This document shows positions 46,271 through 54,715 of a stretch of DNA of 64,000 bases, one piece after another. The notes under the pieces were generated by a model. It did not search any database. It saw only the letters and a list, made by a program, of their open reading frames with translations, and was not told the origin of the DNA. This stretch comes from Tellurirhabdus bombi. Its GTDB lineage: Bacteria; Bacteroidota; Bacteroidia; Cytophagales; Spirosomataceae. The stretch spans positions 1,934,001-1,998,000 of the forward strand of contig NZ_CP090557.1 in assembly GCF_021484805.1 (NCBI RefSeq), written 5' to 3'. Position numbers and translations under genes: made by a program. Every line of letters starts with the position of its first letter. The first letter of the stretch is position 1.

Positions 46271-46305
46271 AAAAAAAGCCCGCCTTTCTGAGGCGGGCTT
46301 TTTTT
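46271..46305. terminator. strong bidirectional terminator between capsule locus and nuoJ
   Basis: 15-bp perfect repeat (AAAAAAAGCCCGCCT and its complement) with a 5-base loop gives a GC-rich hairpin with A/T tails on both sides. It ends both the Wzi-like gene and nuoJ. Confidence 0.95.
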
Positions 46306-46321
46306 GTATTTATAATTTATC

Positions 46322-46870
46322 TTAGAAGTGCCGGTCGCCTGCTTCACGCTTGCCAAGCATAACCGCGCCTACCATAGCAACCAGAAAGAGGATAGAAACT
46401 AGCTCAAAGGGGAGTAGGTATTCTTTATAAAGCACCATTCCTAAGCCTTCAACCATGCCCACTTTGTTGTCATAGGCATAGGGGTTATAGGAACCGACCT
46501 GGCTAGCCCGGAAAACCGTAACCATCAAGACCAGCAGAACACCACCGACAATAACCGCAGCAATTTTAGTAAGGTTGGTTTTGGCCTCTTCGTCGTCCTT
46601 TTTCATGTTTAGAAACATAATTGTAAACAAGAAGAGAACCATAATGGCTCCTGCATAAACAATGATGTTAACGGCTGCCAGGAATTGGGCGTTCAGTAGA
46701 ATGTAGTGTCCTGAAAGGCAAAAGAAAGTCAAGATAAGCGCCAAAACGCTGTGGATGGGATTGCGGGCTGTAATCACGTAGGAGGCAGCCAAAAGGGTCA
46801 AGAGTGTCAATCCGAGGAAGATATAAGCAACGGGCTGTCCTGACTTAAGAAGAGTAACAATATCGTTCAT
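46322..46870 (-). CDS. nuoJ: NADH-quinone oxidoreductase subunit J
   Basis: 182-residue membrane subunit of complex I (ND6-like) with five hydrophobic segments. The third contains the NIIVYAGAIMVLFLFTIMFLN region that is characteristic of NuoJ. Last nuo gene in the window; a terminator follows its stop within 20 bases. A 68-base gap with a strong hairpin separates it from nuoI. Confidence 0.95.
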   Translation of the reverse strand: MNDIVTLLKSGQPVAYIFLGLTLLTLLAASYVITARNPIHSVLALILTFFCLSGHYILLNAQFLAAVNIIVYAGAIMVLFLFTIMFLNMKKDDEEAKTNLTKIAAVIVGGVLLVLMVTVFRASQVGSYNPYAYDNKVGMVEGLGMVLYKEYLLPFELVSILFLVAMVGAVMLGKREAGDRHF

Positions 46871-46896
46871 TGCTAGTCGATAAGAGGGGAAAAGGG

Positions 46897-46922
46897 CTCG
46901 GCACCGAACATTCGGTGCCGAG
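46897..46922 (-). promoter_or_regulatory. hairpin between nuoI and nuoJ
   Basis: CTCGGCACCGAA and TTCGGTGCCGAG form a GC-rich inverted repeat with only 2 bases between the arms (practical loop about 6). It starts 16 bases after the nuoI stop. The following minus-strand sequence CCCTTTTCCCC is a weak T-tract, so it may be an attenuator, processing or stability element. Confidence 0.6.
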
Positions 46923-46938
46923 TAAAATGAGATAACAA

Positions 46939-47502
46939 TTAGGTGGCTGATCGGGACAACGAAGGCTCAGTAGGCGTTGCCTGTACTTCCGTGTTCGTAC
47001 GTACGTACCGGTCGTTCAGGTTTTCTACCAGCTTATCTTTTCCGTAAATTACCTGATCCCGCTCGGTGAAAACAGGTACAAGACGGTCGTGGCGTAAGTA
47101 AACAGCCTGTTTTGGGCAAGCTTCTTCACAAAGTCCACAGAAGATACAACGCAGCATGTTTATTTCGTAAACAGCGGCATATTTCTCTTCCCGATACAGG
47201 TTTTCTTCTCCTTTTTTCCGCTCGGCAGCTACCATCGAAATGGCTTCTGCTGGACAGGCAACGGCGCAAAGTCCGCAAGCTGTACAACGCTCCCGGCCTT
47301 CTTCATCCCGTTTCAAAACGTGATGCCCGCGAAACACAGGACCCAGGTAACGCTTCACCTCTGGGTACTGAACTGTCGCTTTTTTGGAAAAAAAGTGTTT
47401 AATTGTGATCGCAAGTCCCTGAGCAATAGCCGGAAGATACATCTTCTCGGCTAAGGTCATTTCTTTGTGACTGACTTGCTTTGATCTATTTGATAGTTGC
47501 AT
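46939..47502 (-). CDS. nuoI: NADH-quinone oxidoreductase subunit I
   Basis: 187 residues from the ATG; a TTG three codons earlier is less likely. It carries two 4Fe-4S clusters (N6a and N6b): Cys73, 76, 79, 83 in CTACGLCAVACP and Cys119, 122, 125, 129 in CIFCGLCEEACP. It passes electrons toward NuoB within the peripheral arm. 36 bases after nuoH. Confidence 0.97.
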   Translation of the reverse strand: MQLSNRSKQVSHKEMTLAEKMYLPAIAQGLAITIKHFFSKKATVQYPEVKRYLGPVFRGHHVLKRDEEGRERCTACGLCAVACPAEAISMVAAERKKGEENLYREEKYAAVYEINMLRCIFCGLCEEACPKQAVYLRHDRLVPVFTERDQVIYGKDKLVENLNDRYVRTNTEVQATPTEPSLSRSAT

Positions 47503-47538
47503 AGTGGTCAAATTTTACGCCTGGCTTAACCTGGCTGC

Positions 47539-48687
47539 TTAGGAACGCTGGGGGCGAACTTGACTTTTTGACGCTCGTGCGGCTGACATAATTGCCAGTA
47601 TGACCATCACAGCTACAATTAGCCAGCTTGCATACTTAATGTTATACAACAGTCCAGCACCCGTAACAATTACATTCAGGATGGATAATGGAATCAGTGT
47701 TTTCCAGCCTAAATTCATTAACTGATCATATCGGAAACGCGGTACGGTCCAGCGAACCCACATGAAAAAGAAGATGAAAAAGAAAATCTTACCAAACAAA
47801 GACATTGTGCCAACGAGCGTAGCCAGGTTGTGCCCCGTTGTTCCCAGAGAGCTGGTCAGTGTTTCCCGAACCCAATCCATGCCTGGATAGTTATACCCAC
47901 CAAAATACAAGGAGGCAATGACCGCCGATGACACAAACATATTGATGTACTCGGAGAACAGGTAAAAGCCGAGTTTCATCGAGCTGTATTCCGTATGGTA
48001 ACCTCCAACCAGCTCATTTTCACTTTCAGGAAGGTCAAAAGGAGTCCGGTTACATTCGGCAAAAGAGCAGGTCAGGAAGATAATGAAACCCAGCGGCTGG
48101 TTGAAAACGTTCCAGGCAATTCCGTGCTGGCTAGTAACAATGTTGCTTACCGACAGCGAACCAGTCATCATCAAAATCGCGATGATCGACAAGCCCAGGG
48201 CTACTTCATAACTGATATTTTGCGAGGCGGCCCGAATAGCACCCAACAAGGAAAACTTGTTGTTAGACGCCCAGCCACCAACCATGATTCCGTAAACACC
48301 CAGTGATACAACCCCGAAGATGTATAAAATCCCGATATTTACTTCAATGCCCTGGAGCGCATAAAGTACGTTATCGAACTGGAACGTCTCCCCAAACGGT
48401 ATGACTGCGCTGGACATCAGTGCGGTCAAAATAGCCAAACAGGGGCCAAGAATAAATAGACCTTTGTTCGCTTGTGAAGGGATAAAATCTTCTTTAAAAA
48501 ACAGCTTACCGGCATCCGCTAACGGTTGCAACAGCCCAAACGGCCCTGCGCGGTTTGGGCCAATCCGGTCCTGAATGAAACTGGCAACTTTCCGTTCGGC
48601 ATAGGTGGAATACATGGCAATTAGCAGTGTAACCCCAAAGACGACCAGAATGAAGACTGTTTTTATTATTAAGGCGGTTAAATCCAT
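47539..48687 (-). CDS. nuoH: NADH-quinone oxidoreductase subunit H
   Basis: 382-residue ND1-like membrane subunit with eight or so helices. Conserved stretches include RKVASFIQDRIGPNRAGPFG near 32-51, LADAGKLFFKEDFIP and CNRTPFDLPESENELVGGYH. It forms the quinone-binding site with NuoB and NuoD. The extra C-terminal residues are basic. Confidence 0.97.
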   Translation of the reverse strand: MDLTALIIKTVFILVVFGVTLLIAMYSTYAERKVASFIQDRIGPNRAGPFGLLQPLADAGKLFFKEDFIPSQANKGLFILGPCLAILTALMSSAVIPFGETFQFDNVLYALQGIEVNIGILYIFGVVSLGVYGIMVGGWASNNKFSLLGAIRAASQNISYEVALGLSIIAILMMTGSLSVSNIVTSQHGIAWNVFNQPLGFIIFLTCSFAECNRTPFDLPESENELVGGYHTEYSSMKLGFYLFSEYINMFVSSAVIASLYFGGYNYPGMDWVRETLTSSLGTTGHNLATLVGTMSLFGKIFFFIFFFMWVRWTVPRFRYDQLMNLGWKTLIPLSILNVIVTGAGLLYNIKYASWLIVAVMVILAIMSAARASKSQVRPQRS

Positions 48688-48712
48688 ATAAATGCTAGTG
48701 CGTTAAAACGAA

Positions 48713-49801
48713 TCAAGGTTCTGGATCATTGGCATGAGGGAGCGCAGGTGCAAACCGTTCGGGGGGCAACTGCTGAATACCGAGTTGTGATTTGTTGCGT
48801 CCATCGTCGACGGGGGTATACTCCTCCGCTGCCAGATTCAGCGCAAACTGTGATGTTTTTACAGCATCACGGCGGTATTTATTGGCTGAGATAACCGAAC
48901 TGCGGGCCACTTTTGTAGCTCCTTCAATAACCCAGTCACTTGTTTTTTTCTTGTCGAACCGGCAAGTATTGCAGATAAACTCCGTGACTTCGTTCCACTC
49001 GTTTTTACGGGCCGTTACGCGGATAACTTCCTCGCCGCGATACCAGAGCGTTACCTTACCCGAGCAGGTAGGGCAGTCCCGGTGCGCATCGACAGGTTTT
49101 GTAAACCAGACACGGTTTTTAAAACGGTATGTTTTGTCTGTCAACGCACCAACGGGGCAAACATCAATGACATTTCCTGAGAAATCATTATCAATGGCTT
49201 TCTCAATGTATGTGCCAATTTCGGCGGCATCGCCCCGGCCTAATACACCATGAACCCGCTTCTCTGTAATCTGATCGGCTGTATAAACGCAGCGATAGCA
49301 AAGAATACAACGCGTCATGTGAAGTTGAATAAACGGACCGATGTCGCGCTTTTCAAATTCCCGGCGATCTTCTTCGTAACGAGTCGTGGCCAGACCGTGG
49401 TTATAAGCAAAGTTCTGTAAATCACATTCGCCCGCCTGGTCGCAAACCGGACAGTCCAGCGGGTGATTGAGCAGCAGAAACTCAACAATTCCCTTCCGCA
49501 TTTCCAGGACTTGTGGGTTCGTTGTGTTTTCAACAACCATTCCATCCTGTACGGGCGTAATGCACGAAGCAACCAGTTTAGGCATAGGACGTGGATCTTT
49601 GGCCGACCCAGCTGCCACGCGAACCAGACAAGCCCGGCACTTCCCACCGCTTCCTTTCAGAGGCTGGTAGTAGCACATGGCTGGTGGTGCTACATCGCCA
49701 CCGATCTTACGGGCAGCTTGCAAAATGGTTGTCCCCGGTTCTACCTCGACCTCAATGCCATCAACTGTGACTTTAAAAAGTTGCGGTTTATTATCTTCCA
49801 T
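48713..49801 (-). CDS. nuoG: short NADH-quinone oxidoreductase subunit G
   Basis: 362 residues from the ATG; a GTG five codons earlier is possible. N-terminal 2Fe-2S ligands are Cys43, 55, 58 and 80. The next cluster uses His113, Cys117, 120 and 126 (N5-type), followed by Cys165, 168, 171 and 215 (N4-type). A further CPTC...CNTC pattern (243, 246, 277, 280) begins the molybdopterin-type domain, but the protein stops about 80 residues later. Most NuoG proteins have 700-900 residues. A short NuoG is known in Bacteroidota, so this is probably natural. It lies in order between nuoF and nuoH. Confidence 0.93.
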   Translation of the reverse strand: MEDNKPQLFKVTVDGIEVEVEPGTTILQAARKIGGDVAPPAMCYYQPLKGSGGKCRACLVRVAAGSAKDPRPMPKLVASCITPVQDGMVVENTTNPQVLEMRKGIVEFLLLNHPLDCPVCDQAGECDLQNFAYNHGLATTRYEEDRREFEKRDIGPFIQLHMTRCILCYRCVYTADQITEKRVHGVLGRGDAAEIGTYIEKAIDNDFSGNVIDVCPVGALTDKTYRFKNRVWFTKPVDAHRDCPTCSGKVTLWYRGEEVIRVTARKNEWNEVTEFICNTCRFDKKKTSDWVIEGATKVARSSVISANKYRRDAVKTSQFALNLAAEEYTPVDDGRNKSQLGIQQLPPERFAPALPHANDPEP

Positions 49802-49818
49802 GTTGCTATTTTCCACAG

Positions 49819-51159
49819 TTAAACTAACGCCATTTCTCCCCGATAAACCGCGCCCGGTTGGCTCGCTTCATGTGGGTTGGTTACGTGCCACTCAAATTCC
49901 TCCCGGAAATGACGAATCGCACTTGCTACCGGCCAGGCGGCAGCATCACCCAAAGGACAAATGGTATTTCCTTCTATTTTCTTGGCAACGTCAACCAGCA
50001 GATCAATGTCATGCATGTTTCCGTGGCCGTACTCCAGTCGGTGGAGGACTTTTTCCATCCAGCCGGTTCCTTCACGGCAAGGGCTACACTGGCCACAAGA
50101 CTCGTGGTGGTAGAAACGGGCGAAATTCCAGGTATTGCGTACAATACACGACGTTTCATCCATCGCAATAAAACCACCGGATCCAAGCATGGTACCCGTC
50201 GCAAAACCGCCATCCGATAACGACTCATAGGACATCAGGCGTTTCTCGCCATTAGCCAGCTTCAAAATCAGATCGGCAGGCAGGATAGGAACGGATGATC
50301 CTCCCGCAACAACTGCTTTTAATTTATGACCCGGACGGATACCACGGCACCATTCATCGGCATAGATGAAATCTTCCACTGGAACGCCCAATTCAATTTC
50401 ATAAACTCCGGGTCGGTTCAGGTGACCCGATGCCGAAATTAGTTTAGTACCTGTCGAACGACCAACGCCAATTGCTGCGTAGGCCTCGCCACCGTTGTTT
50501 ATAATCCAGGCCGTTGTAGCGATGGACTCAACATTGTTGACTACGGTTGGGCTTTGGTATAAGCCTTTTACTGCCGGGAAAGGAGGTTTATTCCGTGGAT
50601 TGCCGCGCTTTCCTTCCAATGATTCCAGCAGGGCTGTTTCTTCACCACAGATATAAGCACCGCCGCCGGGCTGCACAACTAGCTCCAGGTCATAGCCACT
50701 ACCTAAAATATTTTTACCCAAGAAGCCTTTTGCTTTGGCTTCTTCGATTGCTTTTTCGAGAATCCGGATCACGTACATCAGCTCGCCACGGACGTAGATG
50801 AACGATTTGTTTGCGCCCAGCGCAAAGCTGGAAACAATCATACCTTCGATGAGCAAATGCGGAATATGCTTCATCAAATAGTGGTCTTTGAAAGTACCCG
50901 GCTCCGATTCGTCCGCATTGCAGACCAGATAACGGGGAACACCTTCGGGCTTCGCCAGAAAGCTCCATTTCATTCCCATCGGGAAACCGGCACCACCCCG
51001 ACCCCGAACTCCTGATTTCTTTACTTCTTCGACAACGGCCTCCGGCGTCATGGTTTTGATCGCTTTTTCAACCGCTGTATAACCGCCCATTTTCCGGTAA
51101 ACGTCGAACGTCTCAATACCGGGGACATCAATATGTTCAAGCAGAATCTTTTTTCCCAT
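49819..51159 (-). CDS. nuoF: NADH-quinone oxidoreductase subunit F
   Basis: 446-residue flavoprotein that oxidises NADH through FMN. RGRGGAGFPMGMKWSF near 50-65 and CNADESEPGTFKDH mark the FMN/NADH site. ESCGQCSPCREGTGW near 353-362 and a later Cys in NTICPLGDAAAWP bind the N3 4Fe-4S cluster. Immediately upstream of nuoG. Confidence 0.98.
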   Translation of the reverse strand: MGKKILLEHIDVPGIETFDVYRKMGGYTAVEKAIKTMTPEAVVEEVKKSGVRGRGGAGFPMGMKWSFLAKPEGVPRYLVCNADESEPGTFKDHYLMKHIPHLLIEGMIVSSFALGANKSFIYVRGELMYVIRILEKAIEEAKAKGFLGKNILGSGYDLELVVQPGGGAYICGEETALLESLEGKRGNPRNKPPFPAVKGLYQSPTVVNNVESIATTAWIINNGGEAYAAIGVGRSTGTKLISASGHLNRPGVYEIELGVPVEDFIYADEWCRGIRPGHKLKAVVAGGSSVPILPADLILKLANGEKRLMSYESLSDGGFATGTMLGSGGFIAMDETSCIVRNTWNFARFYHHESCGQCSPCREGTGWMEKVLHRLEYGHGNMHDIDLLVDVAKKIEGNTICPLGDAAAWPVASAIRHFREEFEWHVTNPHEASQPGAVYRGEMALV

Positions 51160-51168
51160 CCTTACGGC

Positions 51169-51666
51169 TTATTTTGACAGTTCGTTGATGATTTCGTCAA
51201 CGCGTTCATTCGTCAGGTGCATGTAATACTGCTCCCGGATCTGAAATACCGGCCCCATACCGCAAGCTGCCAGACATTCTACTTCCTTAATGGTAAATTT
51301 ACCATCAGGCGTTGTTTGTCCAGCTTGAATGCCCAGCCGCTTTTTCAGGTAATCATAAACTTCTTCGCCACCCATCAAGCAGCATGGCCCCGTCCGGCAG
51401 TACTCAATAACGTGTTTGCCAACGGGTTCGAGGTGGAACATTGTATAAAATGTTGCCACTTCGTATACTTCAATAGCCTGAATGTCGAGCATTCGGGCCA
51501 CATAATCCATCCCTTCAGCACTTGTCCAACCTTCCTGTTCCTGGAGCAGGTGAAGCAAGGGCAACAGCGCCGATTTTTGCTTTCCTTCTGGATAACGAGC
51601 AATAATTTCCTGCGCTTTTGCTAGTCGATCAGGCGTAAATTGTATTGTATTTTGAGTCTCTATCAT
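51169..51666 (-). CDS. nuoE: NADH-quinone oxidoreductase subunit E
   Basis: 165 residues, thioredoxin-like 2Fe-2S subunit (N1a). Ligands Cys90, 95, 131 and 135 are in CRTGPC and CLAAC. It pairs with NuoF in the NADH-dehydrogenase module. 9-base gap to nuoF. Confidence 0.97.
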   Translation of the reverse strand: MIETQNTIQFTPDRLAKAQEIIARYPEGKQKSALLPLLHLLQEQEGWTSAEGMDYVARMLDIQAIEVYEVATFYTMFHLEPVGKHVIEYCRTGPCCLMGGEEVYDYLKKRLGIQAGQTTPDGKFTIKEVECLAACGMGPVFQIREQYYMHLTNERVDEIINELSK

Positions 51667-51695
51667 CGTATCGTACAGCAGGTACTCATTCTATT

Positions 51696-52940
51696 TTATG
51701 CATCCAGCTCGCCAGCAATCACGTTCAGGCTACTCATGATCACAATGGCGTCCGACAACGTACGGCCTTTGCACATTTCCGGGTAAGCCTGGTAGTAGAT
51801 AAAGCTTGGCCGCCGGAAATGAAGCCGGTAGGGAGTCCGGCCACCGTCGCTGATCAGGTAAAATCCTAATTCACCATTGCCACCTTCCACTGCATGGTAA
51901 ACCTCACCCACGGGCGCGTCAATTTCACCCATCACAATTTTGAAGTGATAAATCAGGGCTTCCATGTTGCGGTAGACCTCCTTCTTGGGAGGAAGGTAAT
52001 ATTCCGGTGCATCGGCGTAATAAGGTCCTTCGGGCAGGTTTTCAAGTGCCTGCTCAATAATGCGCAGACTCTGCCACATTTCCTCATTACGGACCATATA
52101 CCTATCAAACGTATCACCACTTTTCCCAACGGGAATATCAAACTCAAAGTCTTCGTATGAGGAATACGGATTCATTACCCGCACGTCATAATCAACCCCG
52201 GCCGCCCGCAAATTTGGTCCTGTAAAACCATAGCTCAATGCTCGTTCCGCCGAGATTCCGCCGACATCGACAATGCGATCCATGAAAATCCGGTTGCGGT
52301 TGAACATATTGCCAAACTCGTGCAACACTTTAGGGTAACGCTTCAAAAAAGCCCGAATCTTCCGAATGGCTTCCGGCGATAAGTCGCGTTCCATACCACC
52401 GATACGACCCATGTTCGTCGTTAAACGGGCTCCGCATATCTCTTCGTAAATCTCGTAGATATTTTCCCGCTCTTCCATGAGGTAAAGAAAACCGGAATAA
52501 GCCCCACAGTCTACGCCCAAAATTCCGTTACAAATCAAGTGGTCGGCAATGCGGGCCAACTCCATCATGATTACCCGGATATACTGCGCCCGCTTGGGAA
52601 CGGTAATGTCCAGCAGTTTTTCGACCGTCATGTGCCAGCCCATGTTGTTAATGGGTGAGGAACAGTAGTTCATCCGGTCGGTCAGCGTCGTGATCTGGTA
52701 GAAAGGGCGCCGCTCAGCAATCTTTTCGAAAGCCCGGTGAATATAGCCGATGGTCTGTTCACCCGATACGATCTTTTCTCCATCCATTTGCAGGATATTC
52801 TGGAAAATACCGTGGGTAGCCGGGTGGGTTGGGCCCAGGTTAAGCGTAGTCAGCTCATTGACATACTGCACGGGTTCTCCTCCGGGTACAGCTACGCCAG
52901 ATTTGGATTTATTTATTAATTCAAGTTCTTCAGTTGTCAT
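51696..52940 (-). CDS. nuoD: NADH-quinone oxidoreductase subunit D
   Basis: 414-residue 49-kDa-type subunit near the quinone site. Typical stretches are LGPTHPATHGIFQ, GYIHRAFEKIAE, DRMNYCSSP and FDRYMVRNEEMWQS. The C-terminal part keeps PTG-like ends (ELDA). nuoC is separate, not fused as in enterobacteria. Confidence 0.98.
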   Translation of the reverse strand: MTTEELELINKSKSGVAVPGGEPVQYVNELTTLNLGPTHPATHGIFQNILQMDGEKIVSGEQTIGYIHRAFEKIAERRPFYQITTLTDRMNYCSSPINNMGWHMTVEKLLDITVPKRAQYIRVIMMELARIADHLICNGILGVDCGAYSGFLYLMEERENIYEIYEEICGARLTTNMGRIGGMERDLSPEAIRKIRAFLKRYPKVLHEFGNMFNRNRIFMDRIVDVGGISAERALSYGFTGPNLRAAGVDYDVRVMNPYSSYEDFEFDIPVGKSGDTFDRYMVRNEEMWQSLRIIEQALENLPEGPYYADAPEYYLPPKKEVYRNMEALIYHFKIVMGEIDAPVGEVYHAVEGGNGELGFYLISDGGRTPYRLHFRRPSFIYYQAYPEMCKGRTLSDAIVIMSSLNVIAGELDA

Positions 52941-53014
52941 AATGAGCTTAATCGTTTCGCGTCCGAAGGTTACCGAAGCCGCCCGAAGGCAAGTTCACGC
53001 AAGCAAAGACTGGG

Positions 53015-53521
53015 TTATCGTCCAAACAACTCATCAATTTTATCCTGCCGCGTTGGATCTTCCAGTTCATACTGTTTCCGCATCGGGAAGTAATCCATGT
53101 CGTCCATGTTTAGGATACGCGTCAGGTTCGGGTGTCCATCGAAAAGGATACCAAAAAAATCGTAGGTTTCCCGCTCCATCCAGTTCGCCGAGGCGTAGAG
53201 GGTAGATGCCGTAGGTATATGCAGGTCTGCTTCGGCCAAAAACACTTTAATTCTAATCCGGAAATTCTGTACCAGACCATGCAGGTGGTAAACCACGCAG
53301 AATTCGCGAGCTGGATTCGGATCATCCGGAAAGTGAACGCCCGTAATATCCGTCAAGAAACTTATTTGATAGAGGGAATGATCTTTCAGGTATTGCAGCA
53401 TCGGAATCAGTTGCTCACGCGTGGTCGATAGCGTCAGCAATCCGTGCGGATCATCAAAATCATAGACGTCTTCTCCAAACTGGCGAATCAGGTCTTTGGC
53501 AACTTCCTCGTTGGTGAGCAT
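53015..53521 (-). CDS. nuoC: NADH-quinone oxidoreductase subunit C
   Basis: 168-residue 30-kDa-type subunit with the signature PTASTLYASANWMERETYDFFGI, then GHPNLTRILNMDDM. It forms the peripheral arm connection with NuoD. A 74-base gap separates it from nuoD. Confidence 0.95.
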   Translation of the reverse strand: MLTNEEVAKDLIRQFGEDVYDFDDPHGLLTLSTTREQLIPMLQYLKDHSLYQISFLTDITGVHFPDDPNPAREFCVVYHLHGLVQNFRIRIKVFLAEADLHIPTASTLYASANWMERETYDFFGILFDGHPNLTRILNMDDMDYFPMRKQYELEDPTRQDKIDELFGR

Positions 53522-53568
53522 AGGTTAAGGAGTGAAGGAGAAAGCCATTAGCACTTTCTCTTTCCTGT

Positions 53569-54114
53569 TTACTGAATATTATAGGACTCCAACAATTTCT
53601 CGTATTCGGGAGCATTGCGGCGGCGCAGGGATTCGTTTTTCGCTAGCTCCTGTACCTGCATTAAGCCATCCAGAATTTGCTCCGGGCGCGGTGGGCAACC
53701 CGGTACGTACACATCAACCGGAATAACGCGGTCGATTCCTTGCAGAACACTGTACGTATCAAAAATTCCGCCGCTCGACGCACAGGCACCAATGGCAATC
53801 ACCCAGCGAGGTTCCGCCATTTGGAGGTAAACCTGCTTGAGGATAGGGCCCATCTTTTTGGCGATTGTTCCGGCCACCAACAGCACATCTGCCTGTCGGG
53901 GGGAGAAGCTTGGCCGCTCGGCACCAAAACGCGCAATATCGTACCGCGAGCCCATGGTGGCCATGAATTCAATTCCGCAGCAGGAAGTTGCAAACGGCAA
54001 TGGCCAAAGGGAATTGGCGCGTGCTAAACCAATAATGCTATCTAATGAAGTAGCTTGAAACCCTGGCCCTTCGTAACTAGGGGGAGCTTCTGCCAGCTTG
54101 ATGTCACTTGCCAT
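53569..54114 (-). CDS. nuoB: NADH-quinone oxidoreductase subunit B
   Basis: 181 residues; carries the last cluster (N2) before quinone. Ligands are Cys45, Cys46 (TSCCGIEFM), Cys111 (GACASSGG) and Cys140 ([10 protein letters not shown]). The sequence [20 protein letters not shown] is family-typical. Confidence 0.98.
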   Translation of the reverse strand: MASDIKLAEAPPSYEGPGFQATSLDSIIGLARANSLWPLPFATSCCGIEFMATMGSRYDIARFGAERPSFSPRQADVLLVAGTIAKKMGPILKQVYLQMAEPRWVIAIGACASSGGIFDTYSVLQGIDRVIPVDVYVPGCPPRPEQILDGLMQVQELAKNESLRRRNAPEYEKLLESYNIQ

Positions 54115-54171
54115 AAGTTAGTTTGTTGTTGTCTTAGATAGAACAACGAATCAATCTCTTTTGTCCCAATT

Positions 54172-54543
54172 TTACTCCCACTTTAATACGCCTTTGCGAA
54201 TTACGTAGAAGAAACCGGCTAGCAGAAGACTCATAAATAAAATCATCTCAATGAATCCTTCGACGCCCAGCTTCAGGAAGTTGACGGCCCAGGGATACAT
54301 AAAAATGACTTCTACATCAAAAAGGACAAAGAGAATCGCAATCAGGAAGTATTTGATCGAGATCGGCGTCCGGGCGTCACCCTGCGAGGGGATACCGCAC
54401 TCGAACGGATCGTCTTTCTTCTGGCTTTTCCGTTTCGGGCCAATAGCATGCGTTACAAACATAGTAACCACAATAAAGGCCAGAGCCAACCCCAATTGAA
54501 TAAACACAGGGAGGTAATCCGATGGTAAGTAAGTTGTGTTCAT
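54172..54543 (-). CDS. nuoA: NADH-quinone oxidoreductase subunit A
   Basis: 123-residue ND3-like membrane subunit with three helices. The conserved loop KDDPFECGIPSQGDAR, with the Cys that switches accessibility in other species, lies near residues 42-57. First gene of the nuo cluster, downstream of a TAACTTTG promoter. Confidence 0.96.
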   Translation of the reverse strand: MNTTYLPSDYLPVFIQLGLALAFIVVTMFVTHAIGPKRKSQKKDDPFECGIPSQGDARTPISIKYFLIAILFVLFDVEVIFMYPWAVNFLKLGVEGFIEMILFMSLLLAGFFYVIRKGVLKWE

Positions 54544-54627
54544 AGGTTTTGCAATGCGTGCCGCAAGTTAGCACGAAAAAGAACATGTCCGCCCTTTTCA
54601 GCGATAAACAGACCTTGCTCGTTAGGT

Positions 54628-54658
54628 CAAAGTTACAATTTTCTTGCCGACAATTCAA
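54628..54658 (-). promoter_or_regulatory. nuo promoter candidate
   Basis: TAACTTTG (54628-54635) with TTG 20 bases upstream (54656-54658) on the minus strand matches the Bacteroidota promoter pattern. The leader to nuoA is about 80 bases and contains a short GACCT...AGGTC repeat (54611-54628). Confidence 0.65.
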
Positions 54659-54665
54659 TACAAAA

Positions 54666-54695
54666 GCGGGCTTTCAGGGAAACCCGAAAGCCCGC
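54666..54695 (-). terminator. hairpin terminator after the first esterase
   Basis: GCGGGCTTTC and its complement (10 bp) with a short inner GGG/CCC stem, 20 bases past the stop at 54716. The minus strand continues TTTT. It separates the esterase from the nuo promoter. Confidence 0.85.
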
Positions 54696-54715
54696 CAGGC
54701 AGAATCGCATTGTTT

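Noticed and set aside
48688-48712. Possible frameshift remnant of a longer nuoG
   Set aside because: Only 25 bases separate it from nuoH, so there is no room for a decayed domain.
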